From JADLEX01 sp964586775 (GTDB taxonomy: Bacteria > Lernaellota > Lernaellaia > JACKCT01): 43,649 bases of DNA. The notes under the pieces were generated by a model. The model searched no databases. It was not told the DNA's origin and saw only the letters and a program-made list of their open reading frames with translations. Below are positions 17,190 through 25,079 of this stretch, in pieces (position 1 is the stretch's first letter; each line of letters begins with the position of its first letter). A program made the translations under genes and the position numbers. The DNA is taken from assembly GCA_964586775.1 (NCBI GenBank), contig CAZPJD010000068.1, positions 1 through 43,649 of the forward strand, read 5' to 3'.

Positions 17190-17876
17190 TTAGAATTCGA
17201 GTCCGAGCGTCAGCATGCCGTAGGGGCTCCGGTAAAAGTGCTCCGGCCCGCCACTCACGTTGCGGTTGAAGTAGCGCCAGTCCGTTTCGAACGGCGAGAG
17301 CGAGTAGCCGCCGAGGAGGCCGACGTACGCACCGCGTCGGCGATCGTCCCGTCGGATGTGATAGCGGGCCTGAATTTGGCCGTCGACGATGAAGGCGACG
17401 CCGTCGATGTTGCCGGATGAGCCGCCCGCGCCGAGGTGGTCGTCCGCGGATGTGTCTTCGCCAGCGCGCAGGACGTAGCTCATGTTCGCGATCCCCATCC
17501 CGATGCGCGGTCCGAGGTCGAAGTCGCCGAAGCGATACGCGTAGCCGAGCACGCCCAGCGTCCGCGAATCCCACCACTCGATATCGACGTCGTCCCCCGG
17601 CGTGACGCCGCTCGAGTAGACGAGATCGAGACCGAGTCCGAAGCCCGACGGTCGCTCCATATAGGCCACGATGCCGAACGACATCATCGATCCGTTGGCA
17701 TCCGGCAGGTCGTCGCGGATCGACTCATCCACGTCGGGGATGGTTCGGTCGGAGTAACCCACGGCGAACGCGAGCGATCGGACCCACGCGGAATCGGCCG
17801 ACGCCGCGGCCGCGTGAAACACCGCGATGAGAGCCGCGAGGGCGGCGAAAATCGTACGCTGGCGAGTGGTGCTCAT
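17190..17876 (-). CDS. Outer membrane beta-barrel protein
   Basis: The 228-residue product has a signal peptide ending near AAAASADS and then alternating polar/aromatic strand segments (LGLDLVYSSGVT, GVLGYAYRFGDFDLGPRIGMG, IVDGQIQARYHI, GAYVGLLGGYSL) ending in LTLGLEF, with the C-terminal Phe used by the BAM machinery. About eight strands are plausible, as in small OmpW/OmpX-like barrels. ATG 17876 is preceded by GAGAGGAG at good spacing, and a longer open frame upstream is ignored. The gene is divergent from the CoA-transferase fusion, with overlapping promoters. Ligand unknown. Confidence 0.72.
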   Translation of the reverse strand: MSTTRQRTIFAALAALIAVFHAAAASADSAWVRSLAFAVGYSDRTIPDVDESIRDDLPDANGSMMSFGIVAYMERPSGFGLGLDLVYSSGVTPGDDVDIEWWDSRTLGVLGYAYRFGDFDLGPRIGMGIANMSYVLRAGEDTSADDHLGAGGSSGNIDGVAFIVDGQIQARYHIRRDDRRRGAYVGLLGGYSLSPFETDWRYFNRNVSGGPEHFYRSPYGMLTLGLEF

Positions 17877-17961
17877 GACGCGCTCCTCTCGGGAATGGGG
17901 CCATTCTCGCGTGCCGGATCGTCGATCGCCAAGGGGCGCCCGCGAGGCCGAATTGTCATGA

Positions 17962-17990
17962 ATCATACACGACGGCAAATCCCTTTTGAC
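17962..17990 (-). promoter_or_regulatory. Candidate promoter for the beta-barrel gene
   Basis: Minus strand GTCAAA (17990-17985), 17-base spacer, TATGAT (17967-17962, 5/6). It gives a leader of roughly 80 bases before ATG 17876 and shares bases with the opposing promoter at 17986-18014. Confidence 0.4.
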
Positions 17991-18014
17991 GGAATCATTT
18001 TGGAGGTCTATGGT
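17986..18014 (+). promoter_or_regulatory. Promoter for the CoA-transferase/GNAT gene
   Basis: TTGACG (17986-17991), 17-base spacer, TATGGT (18009-18014). It decides the start of the downstream gene: the in-frame ATG at 17958 would lie upstream of the promoter, so ATG 18051 is used. Confidence 0.55.
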
Positions 18015-18050
18015 GAATTTTCGTTTGCCGTTTGGCATTTTGGGTCGTGC

Positions 18051-19979
18051 ATGGGCATCGAGGCGCGTCAGCCCCAGTACCTGGGCGAGATGCGCGAACG
18101 CCACCCGGAGAAATTCGCGACGATCGACCGGGTGTTCGCGCGCATCCGCCGCGGGGCGAAAATCTTCGTCGGCAACGCTTGCGGCGAGCCGCGCCATTTG
18201 GTTCGCGCGATGGCCGACTACGCCCGCGCGCATCCCAAGGCGCTGGTGGACGCCGAGATTTTTCAGGTGTGGAGCCTCGGCGATTCTCCCTTCGCACACG
18301 ACGCCTCGCTGCGCCAGTTCCGCTACAACTCCATGTTCATCGGCGAGAACATCCGCGGCGCCATCAACGAGGGCCTCGCCGATTACACGCCGCTGTTTTT
18401 TTCGCAGGCGCCCGACGTGCTGCGGCGCGGGCTGTTGCCCATCGACGCGGCGCTGATTCAGGTGTCGCCGCCCGACGCGCACGGCTGGATGAGCCTCGGC
18501 GTGAGCGTCGATCTGGGCAAGGCGGCGGCCGAAGCGGCCCATCTGGTCGTGGCGCAGGTCAACGGCGCGATGCCCCGCGTTCACGGCGACAGCTTCATCA
18601 ACATTGCGGACGTGGATTTTTGCGTTCCGCACGACGAGGCGATCCTCGAGTTTCCCGCACGGCCCGACACCGAAGCGATCCGCGAGATCGGCCGCTACGT
18701 CGCGCGGCTCATCAAGGACGGCGACACCCTGCGCATCGGCTACGGCCCGACCCCCAACGCGCTGCTCGCGTCGCTCGCCGAGAAGCGGCACCTGGGCATT
18801 CACACCGAGATCCTGACCGACGGCATCGTCGAACTCATGCGCCGCGGCGTGGTGGACAATCGGCAAAAGACGCACAACCGCGGCAAGACCGTCGCCGCGT
18901 TCTGCATGGGCACCGAGGCGACCTACGAATACATCCACGACAACCCGCAGATCGAGTTCCAGCCCATCGATGTCGTCACCGATCCCCTGCTGATCGCGCG
19001 CCACGAAAACATGGTGGCCATCAACAGTGCGCTCTCAATCGACCTGACGGGCGAGGCGACGGCGGTGTCGATCGGCGGACGATTCTTTTCGGGCATCGGC
19101 GGGCAGGCCGAGTTCATGCGCGGCGCGATCATGTCGCGCGGCGGGCGGTCGATCCTCGCCATGCCGTCCACCGCGATGGACCACGAGGTTTCCCGCATCG
19201 TGCCGATGCTTCCCGAGGGCTCGGGCGCGTCGTTTATCCGCGGCGATGTGCACTACGTCGTCACCGAATACGGCATCGCGTATCTGCACGGCAAAAGCAT
19301 TCGCGAGCGCGCCATGGCGCTCATCTCCATCGCGCATCCCAACTTCCGCCCGTGGCTCGTCGAAGAAGCCAAACGGCGCCGGCTCATCTACGCCGATCAG
19401 GCGTTCATCCCGGGCAAGCAGGGTGAGTATCCCGCGGAGCTGGAGGAGTTCTATCGCGCGACGGATGGGCAGGAGGTGCTGCTGCGCCCCGTGAAGATCT
19501 CCGACGAGCCGCTGCTCAAGCTCTTTTTCTATCGCCTCTCGGACAAGACGATGTTCCGCCGCTTCATATCGATGCGTCACGACATGCCGCACGAGCGGCT
19601 CCAGGAGTTCGTCGTCGTCGACTACTCGAAGGAAACCGTGATTCTCGCCGTGCGCACCGACGGCGTGCACGAAACGGTGCTCGGCATCGGGCAGTTCTCC
19701 ATCAACGCGATGGACCACACGGCGGACATCGCCTTCGTCGTTTCCGACGAGCAGCAGAAGCGCGGGATCGGGCGGCTGTTGCTGAACTATCTCACGCTGC
19801 TCGCCAAGAAGCAGGGCTTGCTCGGATTCACCGCCGAGGTGCTGCTCGACAACGAGCCGATGATGCACGTGTTCGAAAGCGGCGGCTTCGAGATGGACCG
19901 TCGCGTCGTCGAAGGCGTCTATGAGCTGCGCATGATGTTCGCCGAACCCGGCGATCCCGGCGCGGCGCGCTCGGCGTAG
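18051..19979 (+). CDS. Acetyl-CoA hydrolase/transferase fused to GNAT acetyltransferase
   Basis: The 642-residue product has two parts. Residues 1 to about 465 form an acetyl-CoA hydrolase/4-hydroxybutyrate CoA-transferase-type enzyme, with the family blocks ISPPDxHG-like VSPPDAHGWMSLGVSVD, DPLLIARHENMVAINSALSIDLTGE, FSGIGGQAEFMRGAIMSRGG and VVTEYGIAYLHGKSIRERA. Residues about 472-630 form a GNAT domain (VLLRPVKISDEPLLKLFF; the acetyl-CoA loop is EQQKRGIGRLLLNYL). Such fusions are known in deltaproteobacteria. The first domain probably exchanges CoA between a short-chain acyl-CoA and a carboxylate; the GNAT may acetylate a protein or small molecule. ATG 18051 lies downstream of a good promoter. 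It converges with the next gene after 4 bases. Confidence 0.85.
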   Translation: MGIEARQPQYLGEMRERHPEKFATIDRVFARIRRGAKIFVGNACGEPRHLVRAMADYARAHPKALVDAEIFQVWSLGDSPFAHDASLRQFRYNSMFIGENIRGAINEGLADYTPLFFSQAPDVLRRGLLPIDAALIQVSPPDAHGWMSLGVSVDLGKAAAEAAHLVVAQVNGAMPRVHGDSFINIADVDFCVPHDEAILEFPARPDTEAIREIGRYVARLIKDGDTLRIGYGPTPNALLASLAEKRHLGIHTEILTDGIVELMRRGVVDNRQKTHNRGKTVAAFCMGTEATYEYIHDNPQIEFQPIDVVTDPLLIARHENMVAINSALSIDLTGEATAVSIGGRFFSGIGGQAEFMRGAIMSRGGRSILAMPSTAMDHEVSRIVPMLPEGSGASFIRGDVHYVVTEYGIAYLHGKSIRERAMALISIAHPNFRPWLVEEAKRRRLIYADQAFIPGKQGEYPAELEEFYRATDGQEVLLRPVKISDEPLLKLFFYRLSDKTMFRRFISMRHDMPHERLQEFVVVDYSKETVILAVRTDGVHETVLGIGQFSINAMDHTADIAFVVSDEQQKRGIGRLLLNYLTLLAKKQGLLGFTAEVLLDNEPMMHVFESGGFEMDRRVVEGVYELRMMFAEPGDPGAARSA

Positions 19980-19983
19980 CGTC

Positions 19984-21795
19984 TCACGGGTCCGGCGTCC
20001 ACCCTTCGACATCGAAGAGCGCGCGGCACGCCTCGTCCACCACGCGCAGGCACGTCGACGTGAGCATTCGGTTGGCGCGGCGGCGGTCGCCGCCCGGCGC
20101 GTCGCGGTGCGTGCGCGCCCACGCCGCGCACTCGGCGCGGGGATACGCCGCGCAGTCGCCCACGACCTGGTCCGGCGTCGCGCTCGCCAGATCGAGGAGC
20201 CGCCGCGCCGAGCGAACGTCCCTCGCCGCCGCGCAGCCCGCTTCGTCGCCGCGGCGGCACCCGAGATCGAAGTACACGGGCGCGAGACGCACGTCGCGCG
20301 CGATCGATCGATCGTCCGTCAGCGCGAGGCGTCCATGCGCCGTGCACACCGCCGCGTCGCCCGCGGCGCACCGCGTCCGCAGCGTTCCCGAATCGGGACC
20401 GCGCACGGCCAACAGCACGAGCCCGCCCGCGATCGCGCACGCGGCCACGGTGGGCCAGATCCAGCGCGGTGCGCCGTCGCCTTCGCGTCGCGCGAGCGGA
20501 TGCGCGAACGCGGCGGCGAAAAACACCAGCAGCACCGCGTGCGCGGGCGCGACCAGGCGCGGCATCGAGTTCGTCCACGCGCAAAACGCGAGAAACCCCG
20601 ACGCGACGATCCCGCTCGCGGCGCACACCGACAGCTCGCGCTCACGACGCAGCGTCGCCGCCGTCACGACGACCGGCGCGGCGATCCACGCCGGGCCGAG
20701 CCACCAATCGAATCGTCCGCCAAAATCCGACAGGCGCTGCGCGAAGTTGCGCGCGAACAGCCACGGCTCGGCGGCGAGCACGCGCAGATACGCGTCGAGA
20801 AAGAACCGATCCGCATCGCGCGAGCCGTAAGCGAGGCCGCGCGAGCGCAGCAATTCGCCCGCCCATGCGTCGTCCCACAAAATGCCCCACGGGTTGGGGA
20901 ACTGGCCGATGGGCTCGAGCAGGTTTTGCGCGCCCTGCAACCGAAACGCGATGAACTGCCCGAAGACGGCGAGGTTCACGAGCCCGTGCGCAAATGGGAT
21001 CGCGATCAGACCGACGAGCAAGCCCCCGACGCGCGCGAAATGATCGCGCTCGCGCGGCCCGAAGATCGCGACGAGGCCGAGCGCGAAGATCGAGATGTAG
21101 AACAGTTCGCCGCGCACCATCGTCGTCGCGCCGATGATCGCGCCCCCCGCAAGCGCGCCCGCAAACGCGCGGCGCGGCGGCGCGGGCGTCTCGCGGCGGC
21201 GAAAGACCGTTGCGAGAATGAAGACGATGGCGATGGCGCACGCGGGGGCGAGGGCGCTGTCGATCAGGCCGTCGGGCACGAAGCGCCACTCGGGCGCGTA
21301 CGCGAGAAGGAGCACGGCCAGCGAGGCGGCATACGCCACGGCGACGCGCACACGCGCACGGGCGAGCGCAAACACGCCGAGCACCGACAGCGCGAGGGCG
21401 GCGATCCACGCGGCGCGCTGGGCCGCGATCATCAGGCGAAAATCGAAGACGAGATCGGGCGAACCGACGCTGCGTATCGCGGTGAGGATGCCGAGCGTCG
21501 CGTCGTACCCGAGGCCGCGCGTCGGCGGCACCGCGTCGCCCGCCGCGAGGTCCGCGCGCGGCACGCGTACGACCGGCTCGATGCCGCCCGCCCCGTTCGG
21601 TCGGACGGCCTCGGGCTTCCACGCGATCCACCACGGGCGCGCGGTCGCGAAGGCGGCGATGGCGGAACCCGACGCGGGGCCCGCGCCCCACGAGCCCTGG
21701 GCGAGCGTCGCGTCGATCGGGACGAACGGGACCCTGACGAATGCCGCGCCCGCGACGGCCATCATGGCGACGATGAGAAGAACGACGCGCGTCAC
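19984..21795 (-). CDS. Polytopic membrane protein with Cys-rich Sel1-like C-terminal tail
   Basis: From GTG 21795 the product is 603 residues. It has about ten hydrophobic helices (from VTRVVLLIVAMMAVAGAAFV on) with external loops such as PVVRVPRADLAAGDAVPPTR and DRFFLDAYLRVLAAEPWLF, resembling GT-C-type polytopic proteins. The last 120 residues are soluble and contain regularly spaced Cys in a helical setting (RTRCAAGDAAVCTAHGRL; YFDLGCRRGDEAGCAAARDV; VVGDCAAYPRAECAAWARTH), reminiscent of Cys-containing Sel1-like repeats that form disulfides outside the cytoplasm. A longer frame reaches GTG 21882, but the extra 29 residues lie under the divergent promoter region. Function not assigned. Confidence 0.55.
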   Translation of the reverse strand: MTRVVLLIVAMMAVAGAAFVRVPFVPIDATLAQGSWGAGPASGSAIAAFATARPWWIAWKPEAVRPNGAGGIEPVVRVPRADLAAGDAVPPTRGLGYDATLGILTAIRSVGSPDLVFDFRLMIAAQRAAWIAALALSVLGVFALARARVRVAVAYAASLAVLLLAYAPEWRFVPDGLIDSALAPACAIAIVFILATVFRRRETPAPPRRAFAGALAGGAIIGATTMVRGELFYISIFALGLVAIFGPRERDHFARVGGLLVGLIAIPFAHGLVNLAVFGQFIAFRLQGAQNLLEPIGQFPNPWGILWDDAWAGELLRSRGLAYGSRDADRFFLDAYLRVLAAEPWLFARNFAQRLSDFGGRFDWWLGPAWIAAPVVVTAATLRRERELSVCAASGIVASGFLAFCAWTNSMPRLVAPAHAVLLVFFAAAFAHPLARREGDGAPRWIWPTVAACAIAGGLVLLAVRGPDSGTLRTRCAAGDAAVCTAHGRLALTDDRSIARDVRLAPVYFDLGCRRGDEAGCAAARDVRSARRLLDLASATPDQVVGDCAAYPRAECAAWARTHRDAPGGDRRRANRMLTSTCLRVVDEACRALFDVEGWTPDP

Positions 21796-21860
21796 GCGCC
21801 GACCGTTTACGCTGATCGTCCAGATGCCCACGAAGTTCGATCCCACCTCGACCGCCAATA

Positions 21861-21889
21861 TTGACCCATTCGGGCGAAACACCGATAGT
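21861..21889 (+). promoter_or_regulatory. Candidate promoter for the MFS gene
   Basis: TTGACC (21861-21866), 17-base spacer, GATAGT (21884-21889), about 50 bases before GTG 21938. Matches are 5/6 and 4/6. Confidence 0.4.
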
Positions 21890-21937
21890 CCCCGCGCTCC
21901 GCGCGCCCCGTGATTGCGCGCGCGGCGCGAGGGACTT

Positions 21938-23134
21938 GTGGATCGCCCATTTTCCGTTCGCGGCGACTATGCGCCGGCCGTCATCAACGGCATTTTTTCG
22001 TTGGGCACGTCGGCGGCGAACTTCTTTTTGCCGCTCTACTTTCGCGACCAGCTCGGGTTTTCGGGCACGCAGATCGGCGCGCTCTTCGCCGCGCAGGCGA
22101 TCGCGGGAGTGCTGGCCGTGCTGCCCGCGGGGCTCGGCAACGACCGCGTCACAAGCCGCACTCTCGTTGCTGTCAGTCTCGTCGTTCAAGCCCTCGCCTT
22201 CGCCGCGCTCGCGTCGGTGCGTTCGTTTCCCGTCTATCTGCTCGTGTTCTTCGGTTGGGCGGTCGGGTTCAACCTCTACCGCATCAGCCTCGACGTGCAG
22301 CTTCTCAAGACCGATCAGGGCGCGGGGGTCGAGCGCCGCGCGCTGCTCTACCAGTTCGTGCGTTTCGGCGGACTCGCGATCGGCACCGCGGGCGCGGGCT
22401 ATGTGCTCGCGAGCATCGACTTTCGCGGAGCGCTCGTCGCCATGGCCATCGTGTGCGCCGCGCTCGCGTTCTCGGCGTTCCTGCTCGTCCCCGTGCGCGT
22501 GGCGCGGGTGCGTCTCGCGGATTACCGCGCCGACATCCGCCGGCCGAACGTGCTGCTCTTCGCCGGCTGGTTTTTTCTCTTCGCCACGCACTGGGGCGCG
22601 GAGTACACCTGCTACGGCCTCTTTCTGCGCGAGAACCTCGGCCTGTCGGTCATTCAAATCGGCTGGTATATGACCGGCGAATTCGCCGCCATCGTCGTCA
22701 CCCTCGCGGTGCTGCTCGCGCGGCGCGTCTCGCTCGTGAACGGAACGGTGCGTCGATTCGCCGTCGCCGGGCTCGCACTCTCGGGCGTCGGCCACATCGG
22801 CATGTCGGTGACCGGGCCGCTCGTGTCGGCGGCGTTTCGCATGATCCACGGCGCGGGCGACGGCTTGATCGTCGTGGTGCTCTACCTTGGCCTCGCGCGG
22901 CTTTTCCACGTCGAGCGCGCGGGCGGCAATACGGGCTTCGTGAATCTTGCGGCCATGGCGGGGCTCGTCACGGGCTCGCTGGTCACGGGGCCGATCGGCG
23001 AACGCTACGGCTATCAGTGGCCGATTCTGGCGAGCGGCATCATGATCCTCGCGCTGATCGTGCCCCTCGTGATCCCGATTCGCGAACGGCGCGCGGATGC
23101 GGCGGAACTCAGTTCCACGCCTGCCCGTTCATGA
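21938..23134 (+). CDS. Major facilitator superfamily transporter
   Basis: The 398-residue product has about twelve hydrophobic helices in two halves joined by a polar loop (VPVRVARVRLADYRADIRRP near residue 190). The first half has an MFS-like loop after helix 2 (AGLGNDRVTSRTL, a weak form of the GxxxDRxGRR motif). The second half begins VLLFAGWFFLFATHWGAEY. It is most like sugar- or drug-type MFS members, but the substrate cannot be read. GTG 21938 follows GAGGGA and gives a short cytoplasmic start. The 3' end overlaps that of the convergent SGNH lipoprotein by 26 bases. Confidence 0.8.
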   Translation: MDRPFSVRGDYAPAVINGIFSLGTSAANFFLPLYFRDQLGFSGTQIGALFAAQAIAGVLAVLPAGLGNDRVTSRTLVAVSLVVQALAFAALASVRSFPVYLLVFFGWAVGFNLYRISLDVQLLKTDQGAGVERRALLYQFVRFGGLAIGTAGAGYVLASIDFRGALVAMAIVCAALAFSAFLLVPVRVARVRLADYRADIRRPNVLLFAGWFFLFATHWGAEYTCYGLFLRENLGLSVIQIGWYMTGEFAAIVVTLAVLLARRVSLVNGTVRRFAVAGLALSGVGHIGMSVTGPLVSAAFRMIHGAGDGLIVVVLYLGLARLFHVERAGGNTGFVNLAAMAGLVTGSLVTGPIGERYGYQWPILASGIMILALIVPLVIPIRERRADAAELSSTPARS

Positions 23135-24290
23135 GGTTCTCCAGACCCTGATCCATCGTGTGCTCGAAGAGCAACCGGAATCCCGCGGCGGTCGGATGCA
23201 CGCCGTCGGGAATCCAATCGAGCGGCCCGGGCAGCAGGTAGATGCCGCCGGGAAACGGAAGGTAGCCCGTCGCGGCGGTCCCGGGCGCGGGCACCGTTCC
23301 GGGATCGTAGGGAAACAGCGGCAACAGGAACGGCGGATGCGGCACGTCGCCCACCGCGAATTGCAGCCAGCCGAAGTTGTGCGCGTAGTGGAGTCGCGGT
23401 CGGGAGGACGCTTCGAGCAGCTCCATCAGGCCGATCTCGGCGAACAGCAGGTTGTATTCGTCGGTCGACATGTCGCCCATGCCGTAAGCGAGATCGTTGA
23501 ATTCGTAGTGAAGATAGTCGTAGCCGATGAGCACGACGTGTAGATCGGGCCGCCCGCCGAGTGCCGTGTCCACGATGCGCATCGTGTCGTCGACGATGGA
23601 CTGTTTGCGCCAATCCCGCAGGAAGGTCGGCCAATCGTCGTAGCCGTCGCCGATCATGTCATGGATGTCGTTGCCGCTGATGGAAAGCAGCAGGATCTCG
23701 GCGGGCGGGTCCAGGTCGAGCACGAGTTCCAGCGTGTCGAGCTTGCCGCCGTCGTTCGACGCCCACTCGTCCGCGGTGGAGCCGGGAATCGACGTGAATT
23801 CCCACGACACGACCGTGTCGCCGTAGCCGCGCTCCGCAAACTCGTCGATTGTCGCCGGAACGAATCCCGCCGACCAACTGTCTCCCGCGATCACCACGCG
23901 GCGGGCGACGTCGGTCGTGTCATCGTCGCCCGTGTCGTCATCGCTGGTGTCGTCATCGCCGGTGTCGTCATCGCCGGTGTCGTCATCGGTCGAATCGTCA
24001 TCCGCAGTGTCGTCGTCGCCGGTGTCGTCATCCGTCGTATCGTCGTCGGTGGCATCATCGTCCGCGGAATCGTCATCGACCGCATCGTCATCCGTCGTGT
24101 CATCGTCGATCGTGTCGTCGTCCGACGCGTCGTCATCGGTGACGTCGTCGTCGGCAAGGTCGTCGTCCGAGGCGTCGTCGTCCGCCGCCGCCGCGTCGTC
24201 ATCGTCGCCGCCGGACGACGCGCAACCCGCAAATGCAAAGACCGCCGCGCCGCAAGCGAACAGCAGGGCGATGATCGAACCGCGAGCCAT
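23109..24290 (-). CDS. SGNH/GDSL hydrolase lipoprotein with long Asp-rich tether
   Basis: The 393-residue product has a signal peptide ending at Cys23 (FAGCASSGG), an Asp-rich tether over residues about 29-127 in DDDxx units, and an SGNH hydrolase domain. Block I is VVIAGDSWSAG with Ser138, block III is SISGNDIHD with Asn207, and block V is DGVHPTAAG with Asp362 and His365, so the catalytic set is complete. Such enzymes cleave or transfer acyl esters on lipids or glycans; the tether would hold the enzyme away from the membrane. ATG 24290 is favoured over 24296 because AGGCGG lies seven bases before it. It starts 11 bases after mlaE and is probably the last gene of the SHOCT lipoprotein-alr-mlaE operon. 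Confidence 0.85.
   Translation of the reverse strand: MARGSIIALLFACGAAVFAFAGCASSGGDDDDAAAADDDASDDDLADDDVTDDDASDDDTIDDDTTDDDAVDDDSADDDATDDDTTDDDTGDDDTADDDSTDDDTGDDDTGDDDTSDDDTGDDDTTDVARRVVIAGDSWSAGFVPATIDEFAERGYGDTVVSWEFTSIPGSTADEWASNDGGKLDTLELVLDLDPPAEILLLSISGNDIHDMIGDGYDDWPTFLRDWRKQSIVDDTMRIVDTALGGRPDLHVVLIGYDYLHYEFNDLAYGMGDMSTDEYNLLFAEIGLMELLEASSRPRLHYAHNFGWLQFAVGDVPHPPFLLPLFPYDPGTVPAPGTAATGYLPFPGGIYLLPGPLDWIPDGVHPTAAGFRLLFEHTMDQGLENLMNGQAWN
23910..24206 (-). repeat. 15-base-period coding repeat encoding DDDxx tether
   Basis: About twenty degenerate units of GAC/GAT triplets followed by two variable codons (Thr, Ser, Ala, Gly, Val) in the SGNH lipoprotein gene. The opposite strand reads as a long open frame of Ser/Val, which is an artefact of the repeat. 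Confidence 0.85.
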
Positions 24291-24301
24291 ATTCATTCCG
24301 C

Positions 24302-25069
24302 CTAGAACAGAATCGCCGTGAGGAAGTAGTCGGAAACGAGCACCCACACCGACGAGACCACGACCGACTCGGTGGTGGCGATGCCGACGCCCTTTGCGCC
24401 GCGCGTGGTGTTGAAGCCCTTGTAGCAGCTCACCAGCGCGATGATGAGGCCGAAGAACGCCGCTTTGACGAGGCCGTTCGAGAAGTCGTCGATGTCCACG
24501 TACGAGATGACCATCTCATAGAAAAGCGTTGAAGAGATGTCGAGCAGGAACGTCGAGACAATCCACGCGCCGACCGTACCGATGAAGTCGAAGACCACGG
24601 CCAGCAGCGGCATCATGATGACCGCGGCGATCATGCGCGGCAGCACCAGGTATTGCACCGGGTTCACGGCCATCGTGGTGAGCGCGTCGATCTGCTCCGT
24701 CACGCGCATCGTGCCGATCTCGGCGGCCATGGCGCTGCCGCAGCGCCCAGAAATCATCAGCGCGGTCATGACAGGGCCCAGCTCGCGGGTGATCGCCAGC
24801 GCCACCGCGGGGCCGACCATCGAGTTCGCGTCGAAAAGGCCGAACGCGTAGCTCGATTGCAGGGCCATCACCGCGCCGGTGAAAAAACTCGTGAGTAAAA
24901 TGATCCAGACCGACGCGACCCCGATGAATTCGAGCTGGACGAAAAGCTGCTCGTGCCGGAACGGCGGCTGCACCGACCAGCGCAGAGCCTGGCCGAACAG
25001 CCTCATGACGGCGCCGAGCTCGGTCACCGCCGAGATGAGATAGCCGCCGATGATGGCGAATACGGGCAT
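24302..25069 (-). CDS. mlaE: MlaE-family ABC transporter permease
   Basis: The 255-residue product has the MlaE (DUF140) features: FFTGAVMALQSSYAF, the conserved core ELGPVMTALMISGRCGSAMAAEIGTMRVTEQIDAL, VLPRMIAAVIMMPLLAV and GAKGVGIATTESVV near the end. About five membrane helices fit the permease of the Mla/MCE pathway, which moves phospholipids between the inner and outer membranes. The ATPase (MlaF) and MCE (MlaD) partners are not in the window. It lies between alr (10-base gap) and the SGNH lipoprotein (11-base gap), so it is co-transcribed with them. The start ATG has GGAG just upstream. Confidence 0.92.
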   Translation of the reverse strand: MPVFAIIGGYLISAVTELGAVMRLFGQALRWSVQPPFRHEQLFVQLEFIGVASVWIILLTSFFTGAVMALQSSYAFGLFDANSMVGPAVALAITRELGPVMTALMISGRCGSAMAAEIGTMRVTEQIDALTTMAVNPVQYLVLPRMIAAVIMMPLLAVVFDFIGTVGAWIVSTFLLDISSTLFYEMVISYVDIDDFSNGLVKAAFFGLIIALVSCYKGFNTTRGAKGVGIATTESVVVSSVWVLVSDYFLTAILF

Positions 25070-25079
25070 CGTCTCCGCG

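Noticed and set aside
17436..18050. N-terminal extension of the CoA-transferase/GNAT protein
   Set aside because: The extension is antisense to the beta-barrel gene and lies upstream of the promoter at 17986-18014.
23917..24321. Plus-strand frame rich in Ser-Ser-Val across the Asp-tether repeat
   Set aside because: It is the reverse reading of GAC/GAT repeats and has no start region or signal of its own.
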